A stretch of 64,000 nt of DNA from Scytonematopsis contorta HA4267-MV1 (GTDB lineage Bacteria; Cyanobacteriota; Cyanobacteriia; Cyanobacteriales; Nostocaceae): assembly GCA_019359035.1 (NCBI GenBank), contig JAHHIC010000109.1, forward strand, positions 144,225-208,224. The letters are read 5' to 3'. Numbering within the stretch: the first letter of the stretch is position 1; each line of letters opens with the position of its first letter. Below the pieces are notes generated by a model. It saw only the letters and a list, made by a program, of their open reading frames with translations, made no database searches and was not told the origin of the DNA. The position numbers and the translations under genes are program-made. Positions 1 to 7,957 of the stretch are shown piece after piece.

Positions 1-262
1 ATAAGTCCCCGCTATAAGGTATTTTTGGCTTAGCAGAACGTCCAAAACCCAACAAGTCGATAGCAAAAACTTGAAATTCTTTACTCAACTCAGCTATATT
101 TTTACGCCAATGGTCTGTGGAAGCACCAAAACCATGCACTAAAAGTAAAGCTGGACGGGCTTGTTTTTTTTCTCCTGCTTGGACATAGTAGACGTTGTGC
201 CCTCTCCACTGCCAGTATTTTCCAGGAATTGGGGTAACAGAAGAGGCTGTCGTTACCTGCAT
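1..262 (-). CDS. Alpha/beta hydrolase, N-terminal part (runs off the window)
   Basis: The minus strand is open from an ATG at 262 to the window edge (87 codons, no stop), so this is the N-terminal part of a longer protein. It reads MQVTTASSVTPIPGKYWQW, followed by a hydrophobic strand and HGFGAS, the oxyanion-hole motif of alpha/beta-hydrolase fold enzymes, then DLLGFGRS, typical of the strand and loop after it. The catalytic nucleophile elbow and His lie outside the window, so substrate cannot be judged. Homologues of this type in cyanobacteria and plastids are often annotated as haloalkane-dehalogenase-like or chlorophyll-related hydrolases; that is family knowledge, not visible here. It is divergent from aroE with a 201-bp spacer. 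Confidence 0.85.
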   Translation of the reverse strand, partial: MQVTTASSVTPIPGKYWQWRGHNVYYVQAGEKKQARPALLLVHGFGASTDHWRKNIAELSKEFQVFAIDLLGFGRSAKPKIPYSGDL

Positions 263-463
263 AATCTTAAAATATATTAAGTACTGTTAACTATTTTAAT
301 GTTAGTTTACAGTTGATTGTTGACGGTTAACTGCTAATTATTTACGGTTGACATTTGAAAAGATTTAATATTGGCTTTGATAAGACTAAATTAAGAGAAA
401 GTCCTAGATATATTCTTAACTTGGCTTTTTCCTTATTGCATCTTCCCTTTTCCTTGATTAAAA

Positions 464-1333
464 ATGACAATAATTACTGGTAAAACCAAGCTTTTGGGTG
501 TTATTGGCTATCCGGTGGAACATTCCCTATCCCCTGTGATGCATAACGCAGCATTAGCACAGTTGGGTGCAGACTACGTTTATTTACCTTTCGCAATTAA
601 ACCCCAGGATTTACAAACAGCACTTCAAGGCTTTGCTGCTGTTGGAGTTCTTGGCTTTAATGCCACAATCCCTCACAAACAAGCAATATTACCGTTGCTT
701 TCAGAAATTGACCCCGTTGCACAAGCGGTCGGAGCAGTTAACACTGTTGTATTTAAAGAAAACAAATGGTTAGGAACAAATACAGACGTAGAAGGATTCT
801 TAGCTCCCCTCAAAAGCTATGACAGACAATGGAATCAGCAAATAGCAGTAATTTTAGGTAATGGTGGTGCAGCAAGAGCCGTAGTAGCAGGTTGTACCAA
901 GCTTGGTTGTGCAGAAATTCATGTCGTTGGACGAGATATACAAAAATTACAAGAATTCCAAAAAAGCTGGGACAATTCCCCCTTCTCTTTAAACTTGCAA
1001 GTACATCCTTGGGACTCATTGCCAAAATTAATCCCTCAAGCCAACCTATTAGTGAACACAACCCCCATCGGGATGTATCCCAAAGTCACAGAATCACCAC
1101 TCAGTTCGGAGCAAATGTCGTATTTACCTGATAGTGCAATAGCTTACGATTTAATATACATTCCCAAGCCAACACTATTTTTACAACAAGCAGCACACCA
1201 AGGAGCAATAGCCATCGACGGATTAGAAATGCTAGTTCAACAAGGAGCAGCAGCATTAAAAATTTGGTTACAACAAGAAACCGTACCTGATGATGTAATG
1301 AGACAAGCACTCTTAAAACAACTAAACTCTTAA
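464..1333 (+). CDS. aroE: Shikimate dehydrogenase (NADP+)
   Basis: Reduces 3-dehydroshikimate to shikimate in aromatic amino acid biosynthesis (cytoplasm). The protein is 289 residues, normal for AroE. The substrate-binding SLSP motif is at residues 21-24, NATIPHK with the catalytic Lys at 72, and NTD with Asp108. The Rossmann part begins at GNGGAARA (about 132-139), and VNTTPIGM is the conserved C-terminal loop. The ATG at 464 is preceded by a pyrimidine-rich leader without a strong Shine-Dalgarno site, but the N terminus aligns with the family at this codon. The following gene starts 80 bp downstream on the same strand, so they may be co-transcribed, though the functions are not linked. Confidence 0.97.
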   Translation: MTIITGKTKLLGVIGYPVEHSLSPVMHNAALAQLGADYVYLPFAIKPQDLQTALQGFAAVGVLGFNATIPHKQAILPLLSEIDPVAQAVGAVNTVVFKENKWLGTNTDVEGFLAPLKSYDRQWNQQIAVILGNGGAARAVVAGCTKLGCAEIHVVGRDIQKLQEFQKSWDNSPFSLNLQVHPWDSLPKLIPQANLLVNTTPIGMYPKVTESPLSSEQMSYLPDSAIAYDLIYIPKPTLFLQQAAHQGAIAIDGLEMLVQQGAAALKIWLQQETVPDDVMRQALLKQLNS

Positions 1334-1413
1334 ACTCTTTATTCTTTATTCTTTCTTCTCTCTTCTTGGCATTCTTGGCTCCTTGGCGGTTCGTTATTTC
1401 CAAAAACAAATTC

Positions 1414-2385
1414 ATGTCAAACAAAATAATTCTAGATACCGACCCCGGTGGTGATGATATTTTCGCATTATTATGGCTACAAAGCCTAATCAAACAAGGC
1501 TGTGCAGAACTAGTTGCAGTCACAACCGCTCAAGGAAATGTAGATGCAAAAACAACATTCACTTGTGCCAGCCAAATCCTAAGTTTAGGTAAACTAGAAC
1601 AAGTAGAATTAGGTCGAGGAGTAGTCTTTCAAGGAGTAGAAATCGCTGATGCAGCCTATATTCATGGTGTCGATGGAATGGGTGGTTTATCCCAAACATT
1701 ACCCCCAGCTAAACATGATTTTTCTACAGCTCCAGCCTCAGATGATTTGATTATAGATAAACTTAATAAACACCCCGGAGAAATTACCCTGATTGCAATC
1801 GCACCACTAACCAACTTAGCAGCAGCGGAAATAAAAAGCCCTGGTATTCTTAAAAAAGCCAAAGAAATCATCATCATGGGTGGAGCTTTTCAAGTACCAG
1901 GAAATGTAACATCCCACGCTGAATTTAATATTGCCTTTAATGCTAAAGCCGCAAAAAAAGTGTTTAGCAGCCGTAATGATATTGTTGTTTTACCGTTAGA
2001 TATAACCAAACAATTAATTTTTACACCCTATATGGCTGAGGAAATAAAGAAAATTAATCCTCAAAATCAATTATCTGAATTTATACTTAAGCTAAGTGAA
2101 TTCATGACTAAAACTACACTCTTTTATCGAGAAACTAGCGGAATACCAGGGTTTTTAGTCCATGATGCCGCAACTATCGCTTATCTTTTTTATCCAGAAA
2201 CTTTATTTTTACAACGTGCCAAAGTCGAAATAGAAACTCAAGGGAATTTTAGCAAAGGGCAAACTATAGTTGATGGTAGGCATTTTGCTAAAACTGATGT
2301 AAATAGCTGGGTTGCTTTACAGGCAAATGCTATTAATTTATTAGCAGTTTTAGTTGAAGATTTAAAATTTCTCTTACTTCCTTAA
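1414..2385 (+). CDS. Inosine-uridine preferring nucleoside hydrolase family protein
   Basis: Predicted to cleave the N-glycosidic bond of nucleosides to give base and ribose (purine/pyrimidine salvage). The N-terminal DTDPGGDD (residues 8-15) is the Ca2+-binding aspartate cluster that defines the family. MGGAF and the EFNI segment in the middle, and a C-terminal VHDAATIAY with the last metal-binding Asp, are also present. The usual DPEAA after EFNI reads FNAKAA here, a small departure. A TTG at 1366 would add 16 residues encoded by a low-complexity leader; I prefer the ATG at 1414 because the conserved metal motif begins seven residues later, as in the family. The 3' end overlaps the convergent gene at 2382 by 4 bp. 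Confidence 0.92.
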   Translation: MSNKIILDTDPGGDDIFALLWLQSLIKQGCAELVAVTTAQGNVDAKTTFTCASQILSLGKLEQVELGRGVVFQGVEIADAAYIHGVDGMGGLSQTLPPAKHDFSTAPASDDLIIDKLNKHPGEITLIAIAPLTNLAAAEIKSPGILKKAKEIIIMGGAFQVPGNVTSHAEFNIAFNAKAAKKVFSSRNDIVVLPLDITKQLIFTPYMAEEIKKINPQNQLSEFILKLSEFMTKTTLFYRETSGIPGFLVHDAATIAYLFYPETLFLQRAKVEIETQGNFSKGQTIVDGRHFAKTDVNSWVALQANAINLLAVLVEDLKFLLLP

Positions 2386-2996
2386 TTATTATTTTGAACT
2401 GACGTGCGACGCCAATTATACTGGTTCCAATCGTATATTCCCTGAATTTCATATTCAGAACCATTTTCAAAGCGCACAACACAGCTACTTGTAGAACTTT
2501 CTGGGTTTTCCTCCCTAACCTGTATAACCATGCAAGCAAACCATTCCCGTTGACAAGGGCCTTCTTCTTGCACCCATTCCCACAATGCATTACAAACTTC
2601 TATCCTATCCCCCACTTTTAGCAAGGCATTTTCAATAGCATATTTATAAATATGATGCGCTTTTATGCTATCAAGCCACCCCAAACCGTAACGCTCGCGA
2701 ATAAATTGTACCGCTCCTGAGTCATTATCATGGAGCCAATCATTGAGTAATTGAACTTTCCAAGAAAGATTTTTTTGTTCTTGCATTTTCACAAAGGCCA
2801 AGAAAGCTCGCAATTCTTCTGAGGATAGTTCGTCTAAGGGATTAGCTGCATCCAATTCATTTGCTGCAAACTTTCCCTTAACTTGCTCAACTATCCGCAG
2901 TAAAATTTCTTTCTGGCAATCAGTCAGAGGGCAACTTGCTGCATCACAACGATTGAACGCTGCATACATTGCTGCTTCTACCTCATCTGGACTCAT
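2382..2996 (-). CDS. Conserved cyanobacterial hypothetical protein
   Basis: A 204-residue soluble protein with no signal peptide or membrane segment. The N-terminal half is helical and acidic; two cysteines lie close together at CDAASCPLTDC near residues 17-27. The C-terminal part, about 170-200, looks like a small beta domain (VRFENGSEYEIQGIYDWNQY). I do not recognise a domain with known function; proteins of this shape occur in cyanobacterial genomes as conserved hypotheticals. It converges with the nucleoside hydrolase and overlaps its stop by 4 bp. Coding is supported by length, normal amino-acid composition and a clean ATG start. Confidence 0.75.
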   Translation of the reverse strand: MSPDEVEAAMYAAFNRCDAASCPLTDCQKEILLRIVEQVKGKFAANELDAANPLDELSSEELRAFLAFVKMQEQKNLSWKVQLLNDWLHDNDSGAVQFIRERYGLGWLDSIKAHHIYKYAIENALLKVGDRIEVCNALWEWVQEEGPCQREWFACMVIQVREENPESSTSSCVVRFENGSEYEIQGIYDWNQYNWRRTSVQNNN

Positions 2997-3141
2997 AAGT
3001 TAACCTTAAACTCAGGATTTAATTTATTATTACAATAATATTACAAAAGTTAAGATGAACTTAAGTATCGGACATAGGTCAAATTTGCGGTAAGCTGATG
3101 AAAACGAGCGCAGAGTGCAGAGTACAGGGGGTAAAATTTTT

Positions 3142-3654
3142 ATGAAAAACAAGTTTGATTCAGTATGTTCGTTTAATCCCTTAGCTACGGTTGTAAATTT
3201 CTACTTTAAATTGAAAACTCTTTACTCAAAAGTATTAACGGTAGTTTTAGTATCAATTATTTTCGGTGTTTTCTCTTGGGTCTTTGCTCCAGACGCTGTA
3301 GCATTAACACAAATTAAACTTTCTGACGTTACTTATAAAGATTGTCCCCAAGAGCTTGCTGAAGGCACAGTCTCCAGTGGTGGAAATACAAAAGCTGCTA
3401 GCTGCTTTCTTGTGTTTGGTAAAGCACAAAATCCAACTAACAAAGTTGTTTACGATGCGGATATTTTTGGACGCATTTACGACGCTAACAACGACTCAAT
3501 ATTTCAAAACCGCACCCGTGTTGGTTCAATCCCAGAAGTACCACCAGGAGTCAGCGATTTTGAATTCCGAATCACCGTACCAGCAAATCAACCCACCCCT
3601 TTGCAACTTAAACAGTTTAAAGCAGCTGGTTTTTCTGCACAAGTGAGGAAGTGA
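3142..3654 (+). CDS. Secreted or lumenal conserved hypothetical protein
   Basis: About 170 residues from the ATG at 3142. This start is chosen over one nine codons upstream because a GGGGG ribosome-binding-like run lies about 11 bases before it. Residues 28-55 hold a hydrophobic stretch ending in APDAVAL, a plausible signal peptide with an A-x-A type cleavage site. The mature part is beta-rich with two cysteines (DCPQ, SCFLVFG) that could form a disulfide, and ends in a segment resembling an FxxE-type extracellular beta-sandwich. Function unknown. A heptamer array begins 5 bases after the stop codon. Confidence 0.75.
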   Translation: MKNKFDSVCSFNPLATVVNFYFKLKTLYSKVLTVVLVSIIFGVFSWVFAPDAVALTQIKLSDVTYKDCPQELAEGTVSSGGNTKAASCFLVFGKAQNPTNKVVYDADIFGRIYDANNDSIFQNRTRVGSIPEVPPGVSDFEFRITVPANQPTPLQLKQFKAAGFSAQVRK

Positions 3655-3658
3655 GGGA

Positions 3659-3737
3659 ATGGGAAGTGGGGAGTGGGGAGTAGGGAGTGGGGAATGGGGA
3701 ATGGGGAGTGGGGAGTGGGGAGTGGGAGTAGGGAGTT
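3659..3737. repeat. Heptanucleotide tandem array, GGGGAGT type
   Basis: About 11 copies of a 7-base unit GGGGAGT with variants GGGTAGG/GGGGAAT, immediately downstream of the stop of the secreted protein gene. This is the classic short tandemly repeated repetitive (STRR) class known from heterocystous cyanobacteria. Confidence 0.95.
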
Positions 3738-3823
3738 TTGGGATGAAGGATGAGGCTCATGGAGGTAGATGAGAGAGATTGGTAGTAATAAATAATTGGA
3801 GATATTGTTACAGTAAATTACTT

Positions 3824-4189
3824 ATGCTGAAAAATATTAGCCCACTAATTCCTGCTGGTAATGATGTGGAAATATCCGTCGCTTTTTACGAACAAAAATT
3901 AGGTTTTACCGCTATACACAAAGAAGGGAATCCGGTAAGGATGGCTATCGTTAAACGAGATACAGCAGAGATTTTCTTAGTACAAAATGATTATCAACAA
4001 CTTGCGGAATCAATAAGTTTTAGGATTTTAGTTGATAATATTGAACAACTTTATCAAGAAATATCAGCTAAAAGCGAGCAGGTTATTCATCCCAACGGGA
4101 AGTTAGCAAATAAACCTTGGGGTGTTAAAGAGTTTGTGATTCTTGACCCTGTTGGCGTTTGTATTACATTTTATGAGCCAACTAGTTAA
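3824..4189 (+). CDS. Glyoxalase/bleomycin resistance (VOC) fold protein
   Basis: A 121-residue single-module vicinal oxygen chelate protein. It shows the family pattern of a beta-alpha-beta-beta-beta repeat: VEISVAFYEQKLGF near the start, and AEIFLVQND, RILVDNIEQLYQEI, then PWGVKEFVILDPVGVCITFYEP at the end. The last part is very typical (D-P-x-G followed by F-x-E, where the Glu is usually a metal ligand). The N-terminal metal His seen in glyoxalase I is not present, so it may be a binding protein (bleomycin-resistance-like) instead of an enzyme. The ATG at 3824 is preferred to a GTG 15 codons upstream because the homologous region starts there. Substrate unknown. Confidence 0.88.
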   Translation: MLKNISPLIPAGNDVEISVAFYEQKLGFTAIHKEGNPVRMAIVKRDTAEIFLVQNDYQQLAESISFRILVDNIEQLYQEISAKSEQVIHPNGKLANKPWGVKEFVILDPVGVCITFYEPTS

Positions 4190-4232
4190 TTAATATTAGT
4201 CATTGATAAGTTGCTACTAGATACGACGACTA

Positions 4233-4267
4233 CAAAAAAATAGTCTGGACTAAAATTAAGCCCAGAC
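4233..4267 (-). terminator. Intrinsic terminator for the YggT-family gene
   Basis: On the minus strand GTCTGG and CCAGAC pair around a 13-base internal segment (which can add a CT/AG pair) and are followed by TATTTTTTT. It lies about 40 bases past the stop codon at 4309, in the right position and orientation. Confidence 0.8.
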
Positions 4268-4308
4268 GGAAAATTTCACCTTGGTCTTGTGACGGATTTT
4301 CTCCAGTA

Positions 4309-4581
4309 TTAATACGCAAATGTTGCCGATTGCAAACTGGCTAAAAGGCTTCCTGCGACCTGAAGTAATAAAATTGCCAAGACTGGGGAAAAATCCATCA
4401 TCCCGATTGGGGGAATTATTGAGCGGAAAGCATTCAAATAAGGGTCAGTAATTTGACCCAGCGCTGCAAACGGCTGATTATACCAATTGATGGTTGGGAA
4501 CCAAGTCAACAATACTCTGATTATTAGCAGAGTGGTATAAATTTGCAAGAAAGTGGATAATGTTGTGAACAGTAAACTCAT
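4309..4581 (-). CDS. YggT family membrane protein
   Basis: A 90-residue protein with two hydrophobic helices, about residues 3-28 and 63-88, separated by a loop with RVLLTWFP and ITDPYLNAFRSIIPPIG. This loop is the recognisable YggT-family signature (P-x-L-x-x-F-R-x-I-I-P-P). YggT proteins are integral membrane proteins; cyanobacterial and plastid relatives have been linked to membrane biogenesis, cell division and cytochrome b6 maturation (CCB3). Which role applies here cannot be read from sequence. An intrinsic terminator follows about 40 bases downstream. Confidence 0.93.
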   Translation of the reverse strand: MSLLFTTLSTFLQIYTTLLIIRVLLTWFPTINWYNQPFAALGQITDPYLNAFRSIIPPIGMMDFSPVLAILLLQVAGSLLASLQSATFAY

Positions 4582-4708
4582 GGATAGCTAGGTGTCCTGC
4601 GATGTGTCAAAACTGGTCTTATATTTGATTCTAATTTAGCTGATATCCAGTAGGGTATACGGATTTTTCACCATATCTTCCAGATAATCGCTATCTACAG
4701 ACTAGCAT

Positions 4709-5068
4709 TTACGAACCTAGGTCTTTAGTCAAAGTGCGATCGCCCGCACTTTGGCTGGAATTCCCGTTAACATTTCCCAATTGTTGCCGAACTTCATCGA
4801 TTGTGGCATTTAACTGGGCAATTTTATCTTCAAGGGAGCGTCGGGCTGTTTCCATACCTTCGCTACCTTCGTTAGCTTTGATTTGACGGCGTTTAAAAGA
4901 AGCTCTGGTGGTTTCCTCAGGATTACTGCTAGTAAGTTGATTTTCCTCTTCTTCTTCCCAGTCTATTTCCCGTCGATTCGTAATTAATGCACCCACAATA
5001 CCACCAACAACACCTCCAAAAACCGCTCCAGCTAGAAAACCACTACCAAAACCATCACGCTGACTCAT
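4709..5068 (-). CDS. Small membrane-anchored coiled-coil protein (YtxH-like, cyanobacterial)
   Basis: A 119-residue protein. Residues 7-31 form a glycine-rich hydrophobic segment (GSGFLAGAVFGGVVGGIVGA), followed by an acidic stretch WEEEEENQ, then a heptad-like helix from about 78 to 100 (EDKIAQLNATIDEVRQQLG). The layout (short Gly-rich membrane or membrane-associated helix plus cytoplasmic coil) resembles YtxH-like proteins and small conserved proteins common in cyanobacteria. A HIP1 octamer lies in the coding region near 4736. Function unknown. It is preceded by the divergent-looking spacer after upp on the same strand, so the two may be read separately. Confidence 0.8.
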   Translation of the reverse strand: MSQRDGFGSGFLAGAVFGGVVGGIVGALITNRREIDWEEEEENQLTSSNPEETTRASFKRRQIKANEGSEGMETARRSLEDKIAQLNATIDEVRQQLGNVNGNSSQSAGDRTLTKDLGS

Positions 5069-5169
5069 ACTCTACTGCCCTATATAAAGCTTGTGATTTG
5101 GATGTTGGTCAAATCCAAATCGAATTGCAGTCTTCTGCATACTAGCTTAAGTCATTATTTAGTTCCAGC

Positions 5170-5820
5170 TTAAGTCCCGAAAATACGGTCACCCGCATCT
5201 CCTAATCCTGGCACTATAAACCCTTGATTATTGACACCTTCGTCAATCGTCGCAGCATAGATAATTAAACCAGGATACTCCGCACTAAGTTTTTGTAACG
5301 CAGGAGGAGCTGCTACAACACAAACAATTCGTGTGAGTGCGGGGTCAATACCTCGCTGTGTTAATTCTGACATAGCCGCCATAATTGACCCTCCTGTAGC
5401 CAGCATAGGGTCGGTAATCAGCACTCGCGTTTGCGGGTCAAATCTATTTGGTAGCTTGTTTAAATAACACATGGGCTGTAGTGTTTCTTCATTTCGCACT
5501 AAGCCAAGATGATAAATAGATGCTAAGGGTAACAGTGTTTGTGCCCCTTCTAGTAATCCTAAGCCAGCTCGCAGAATAGGCACCACTGCAATGGGTACTT
5601 CAGGGTTAATAAAAGTAGCTGCACAAGAACCCATAGGACTCTGTACCTCAGAGTCTAAAGTTGGTAACCACTCACGAGCGGCTTCGTAAGTTAACCATCG
5701 ACCTAACTCCGTCATCGCACTGCGAAACAGAACAGAAGGAGTACCAGCATCGCGAGCAACAGCTAGCCAATGCTTTATAAGAGGATGGGGTGGAACATAA
5801 ACACGCAATTGTAGCGTCAT
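5170..5820 (-). CDS. upp: Uracil phosphoribosyltransferase
   Basis: Converts uracil and PRPP to UMP (pyrimidine salvage). The PRPP-binding loop is VLITDPMLATGGSI, a near-perfect match to type I phosphoribosyltransferases, with the family's C-terminal YAATIDEGVNNQGFIVPGLGDAGDR, which closes over uracil. Length is 216 residues from the ATG at 5820; an upstream start at 5853 would add MYTIENAYYLA, which is not typical, while MTLQLRVYVPPHPLIKHWL is the usual cyanobacterial beginning. No clear partner gene is adjacent. Confidence 0.96.
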   Translation of the reverse strand: MTLQLRVYVPPHPLIKHWLAVARDAGTPSVLFRSAMTELGRWLTYEAAREWLPTLDSEVQSPMGSCAATFINPEVPIAVVPILRAGLGLLEGAQTLLPLASIYHLGLVRNEETLQPMCYLNKLPNRFDPQTRVLITDPMLATGGSIMAAMSELTQRGIDPALTRIVCVVAAPPALQKLSAEYPGLIIYAATIDEGVNNQGFIVPGLGDAGDRIFGT

Positions 5821-5942
5821 AGCCAGATAATAGGCGTTTTCTATTGTATACACGACAGAAACATAATAATACTCTTTCCTGTGACCGATTGACTCGTGAA
5901 ATCCGTATTATCGCCATTATTGAAAAATAATATCAATTATAT

Positions 5943-5972
5943 TTGACAAATATTCTCAATGAAGGTTATATT
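5943..5972 (+). promoter_or_regulatory. Sigma-70-type promoter of a candidate small RNA
   Basis: A perfect -35 box TTGACA (5943-5948) is followed after 17-18 bases by TTATATT (5966-5972), close to the -10 consensus. A transcript would begin near 5979-5981. No open reading frame follows; a strong intrinsic terminator lies 30-70 bases downstream. Confidence 0.75.
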
Positions 5973-5978
5973 ATCAAT

Positions 5979-6050
5979 TAGTGTTCTCCTCTCTTTAAGG
6001 ATCGGCAGACGGGATTAGTCAGCAGCAGCAGGCTTGTCCCTCTTTTTTTT
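5979..6050 (+). ncRNA. Candidate small RNA of about 72 nt
   Basis: The segment is framed by a near-consensus promoter (5943-5972) and an intrinsic terminator (6011-6050), with no credible reading frame inside. The 5' part, expected to be single stranded, contains TTCTCCTCTCTTT (about 5984-5996), a pyrimidine stretch complementary to Shine-Dalgarno sequences; single-stranded CUCC motifs are how several bacterial regulatory RNAs, including cyanobacterial Yfr1, bind targets. The sequence is not Yfr1 as I know it and I cannot assign it to a named family. It stands alone between upp (divergent) and a heptamer array. Confidence 0.6.
6011..6050 (+). terminator. Intrinsic terminator of the candidate small RNA
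   Basis: A 10-base left arm (6011-6020, GGGATTAGTC) pairs with the right arm (6031-6040, GGCTTGTCCC): nine of ten positions pair, two as G-U, with one U-U mismatch. The loop is ten bases (AGCAGCAGCA), and it is followed by TCTTTTTTTT. Confidence 0.82.
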
Positions 6051-6099
6051 GGGGAGTGGGGAATGGGGAATGGGGAATGGGGAATGGGGAATGGGGAGA
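6051..6099. repeat. Heptanucleotide array, GGGGAAT type
   Basis: Seven copies of GGGGAAT/GGGGAGT begin directly after the T-run of the small RNA terminator. Together with the C-rich array at 6218-6418 it makes an inverted pair that could in principle fold across a spacer of about 120 bases. Confidence 0.93.
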
Positions 6100-6217
6100 A
6101 GATGAGGAAGTTAAAAAACCGTACAATATTTTAATCAGAGCATCTTAACGAGTTATTCCTACATGTGATAAGCAATTTTTACAACTCCATTAAATGTAAA
6201 ATTACATAAACAATATC

Positions 6218-6418
6218 TCCCCACTCCCCACTCCCCACTCCCCACTCCCCACTCCCCACTCCCTACTCCCTACTCCCTACTCCCAATTCCCCACTCCCTA
6301 CTCCCAATTCCCCACTCCCAATTCCCCACTCCCAATTCCCCACTCCCAATTCCCCACTCCCCTCCCCAATGCCAATCCCCCACTCCCCACTCCCCACTCC
6401 CCACTCCCCACTCCCCCA
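6218..6418. repeat. Long heptanucleotide array, CCCCACT type, running into crtH
   Basis: Nearly 30 copies of a 7-base unit (CCCCACT with variants CCCTACT and CCCAATT). The last seven or so copies lie after the ATG at 6369 and are read as the first residues of the isomerase. Variants come in runs, as expected from local slippage and duplication. Confidence 0.96.
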
Positions 6419-7904
6419 TTTCGACGTAGTTGTTATTGGTTCAGGAATTGGGGGTTTAGTAACAGCAACGCAATTAGCGAAAAAAGGTGCAAAAGTACTT
6501 GTTTTAGAACGCTATTTGATACCTGGTGGGAGCGCTGGCTATTTTGAAAGGCAAGGCTATCGCTTTGATGTTGGTGCATCGATGATTTTTGGATTTGGGA
6601 AAGAAGGTACAACAAATTTACTAACTCGCGCTTTGGAAGCGGTGAATGTAAATCTGGAAACAATTGTTGACCCAGTACAAATTCATTATCATCTACCCAA
6701 TAATTTAGACTTAAAGGTTGACCGGGTATATGAGAGGTTCTTGCAAAATCTTATTGCATATTTTCCCCATGAAGCTAAAGGCATTCGTGGTTTTTACGAT
6801 GAATGTTGGAAAGTTTTTAACTGCCTTAATAGTATGGAATTGCTTTCTTTAGAAGAACCTGGCTATTTAAGTCGAGCTTTTTTACAACATCCTTTAGCTT
6901 GTTTAGGTTTAGTTAAATATTTACCTCGTAATGTGGGAGATGTGGCAAAGCGTCATATTAAAGACCCAGAATTGCTTAAATTTATAGATATCGAATGTTA
7001 TTGTTGGTCGGTAGTACCAGCAGATATGACACCAATGATAAATGCTGGAATGGTTTTTTCTGACAGGCACTACGGGGGGGTTAATTATCCTAAAGGTGGT
7101 GTTGGACAAATTGCTGAGAAATTAGCTGAAGGTTTAATAAAAACTGGAGGTGAAATTCATTATCGAGCTAGGGTGACGAAAATCCTCACTCAAAAGGGAT
7201 GTGCTGTTGGGGTACAACTCGCTGATGGTAAAGTTTACTATGGGAAAAAAATTGTGTCGAACGCTACACGTTGGGACACTTTTGAAAAGTTATTGTCAAC
7301 AAATCCAATACCAATAAATGAGAAAAGATGGCAGCAGCGATATGAAAAGTCTCCCAGTTTTCTTAGTTTACATATGGGGGTAAAAGCGGAAGTGTTACCC
7401 CCATCAACTGAGTGTCACCACATTTTGTTAGAGGCTTGGGAAAAAATGGCAGCACGAGAGGGTACAATTTTTGTGTCTATTCCTACTTTGCTAGACCCAA
7501 GTTTAGCTCCAAAGGGTAATCATATTATCCACTCATTTACTCCCAGTTGGATTGATGATTGGGATTCTTTATCGTCAGCAGAGTATAAAGAAAAAAAAGA
7601 AGCTACAGCGGCAAGAATAATTCAGCGATTAGAGAAAATATTTCCAGGGATAGATGCGGGATTAGATTATTTAGAAATCGGAACCCCACGTACCCACCGT
7701 CGCTTTTTAGGACGACAAGATGGTACGTATGGGCCAATTCCTCGGCATAAGTTGTCGGGATTGTTGGGGATGCCGTTTAACCGCACAGCGATTCCTGACC
7801 TTTACTGTGTGGGGGATAGTACTTTTCCTGGTCAAGGTTTAAATGCTGTGGCTTTTTCCGGCTTTGCTTGCGCTCATCGCATAGCAGTGGATTTGAAGCT
7901 TTGA
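6369..7904 (+). CDS. crtH: Prolycopene (carotene) isomerase CrtISO/CrtH
   Basis: Converts poly-cis lycopene made by the zeta-carotene desaturase route into all-trans lycopene; FAD-dependent, membrane-associated. The dinucleotide-binding motif [14 protein letters not shown] starts at about residue 20 and ends with the Glu of VLVLE. The middle segment NATRWDTF, and [27 protein letters not shown] and YGPIPR are nearly identical to plant CRTISO, and the C-terminal [11 protein letters not shown] is the FAD-contacting motif. About 500 residues is the normal size. The first 16-17 residues (P-T-P-H-S-P-L type repeats) are encoded by the heptamer array. No other ATG or GTG lies between the array and the Rossmann strand, and no ribosome-binding site is seen, so the start is uncertain although the gene is clear. 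Confidence 0.95.
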   Translation: MPIPHSPLPTPHSPLPHFDVVVIGSGIGGLVTATQLAKKGAKVLVLERYLIPGGSAGYFERQGYRFDVGASMIFGFGKEGTTNLLTRALEAVNVNLETIVDPVQIHYHLPNNLDLKVDRVYERFLQNLIAYFPHEAKGIRGFYDECWKVFNCLNSMELLSLEEPGYLSRAFLQHPLACLGLVKYLPRNVGDVAKRHIKDPELLKFIDIECYCWSVVPADMTPMINAGMVFSDRHYGGVNYPKGGVGQIAEKLAEGLIKTGGEIHYRARVTKILTQKGCAVGVQLADGKVYYGKKIVSNATRWDTFEKLLSTNPIPINEKRWQQRYEKSPSFLSLHMGVKAEVLPPSTECHHILLEAWEKMAAREGTIFVSIPTLLDPSLAPKGNHIIHSFTPSWIDDWDSLSSAEYKEKKEATAARIIQRLEKIFPGIDAGLDYLEIGTPRTHRRFLGRQDGTYGPIPRHKLSGLLGMPFNRTAIPDLYCVGDSTFPGQGLNAVAFSGFACAHRIAVDLKL

Positions 7905-7957
7905 GCTAGTAAAATTGTTTTTAAGCGATTAGCATTGCTAATCACTAATTACCAATT

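Noticed and set aside
810..1061. Minus-strand frame of 83 codons inside aroE
   Set aside because: Shadow of the real gene; odd composition and no known domain.
1366..1413. N-terminal extension of the nucleoside hydrolase from TTG 1366
   Set aside because: The leader is a common low-complexity repeat and the family N terminus starts at ATG 1414.
6051..6418. CRISPR-like direct repeats
   Set aside because: Seven-base units without spacers; a tandem array, not a CRISPR locus, and no cas genes are in the window.
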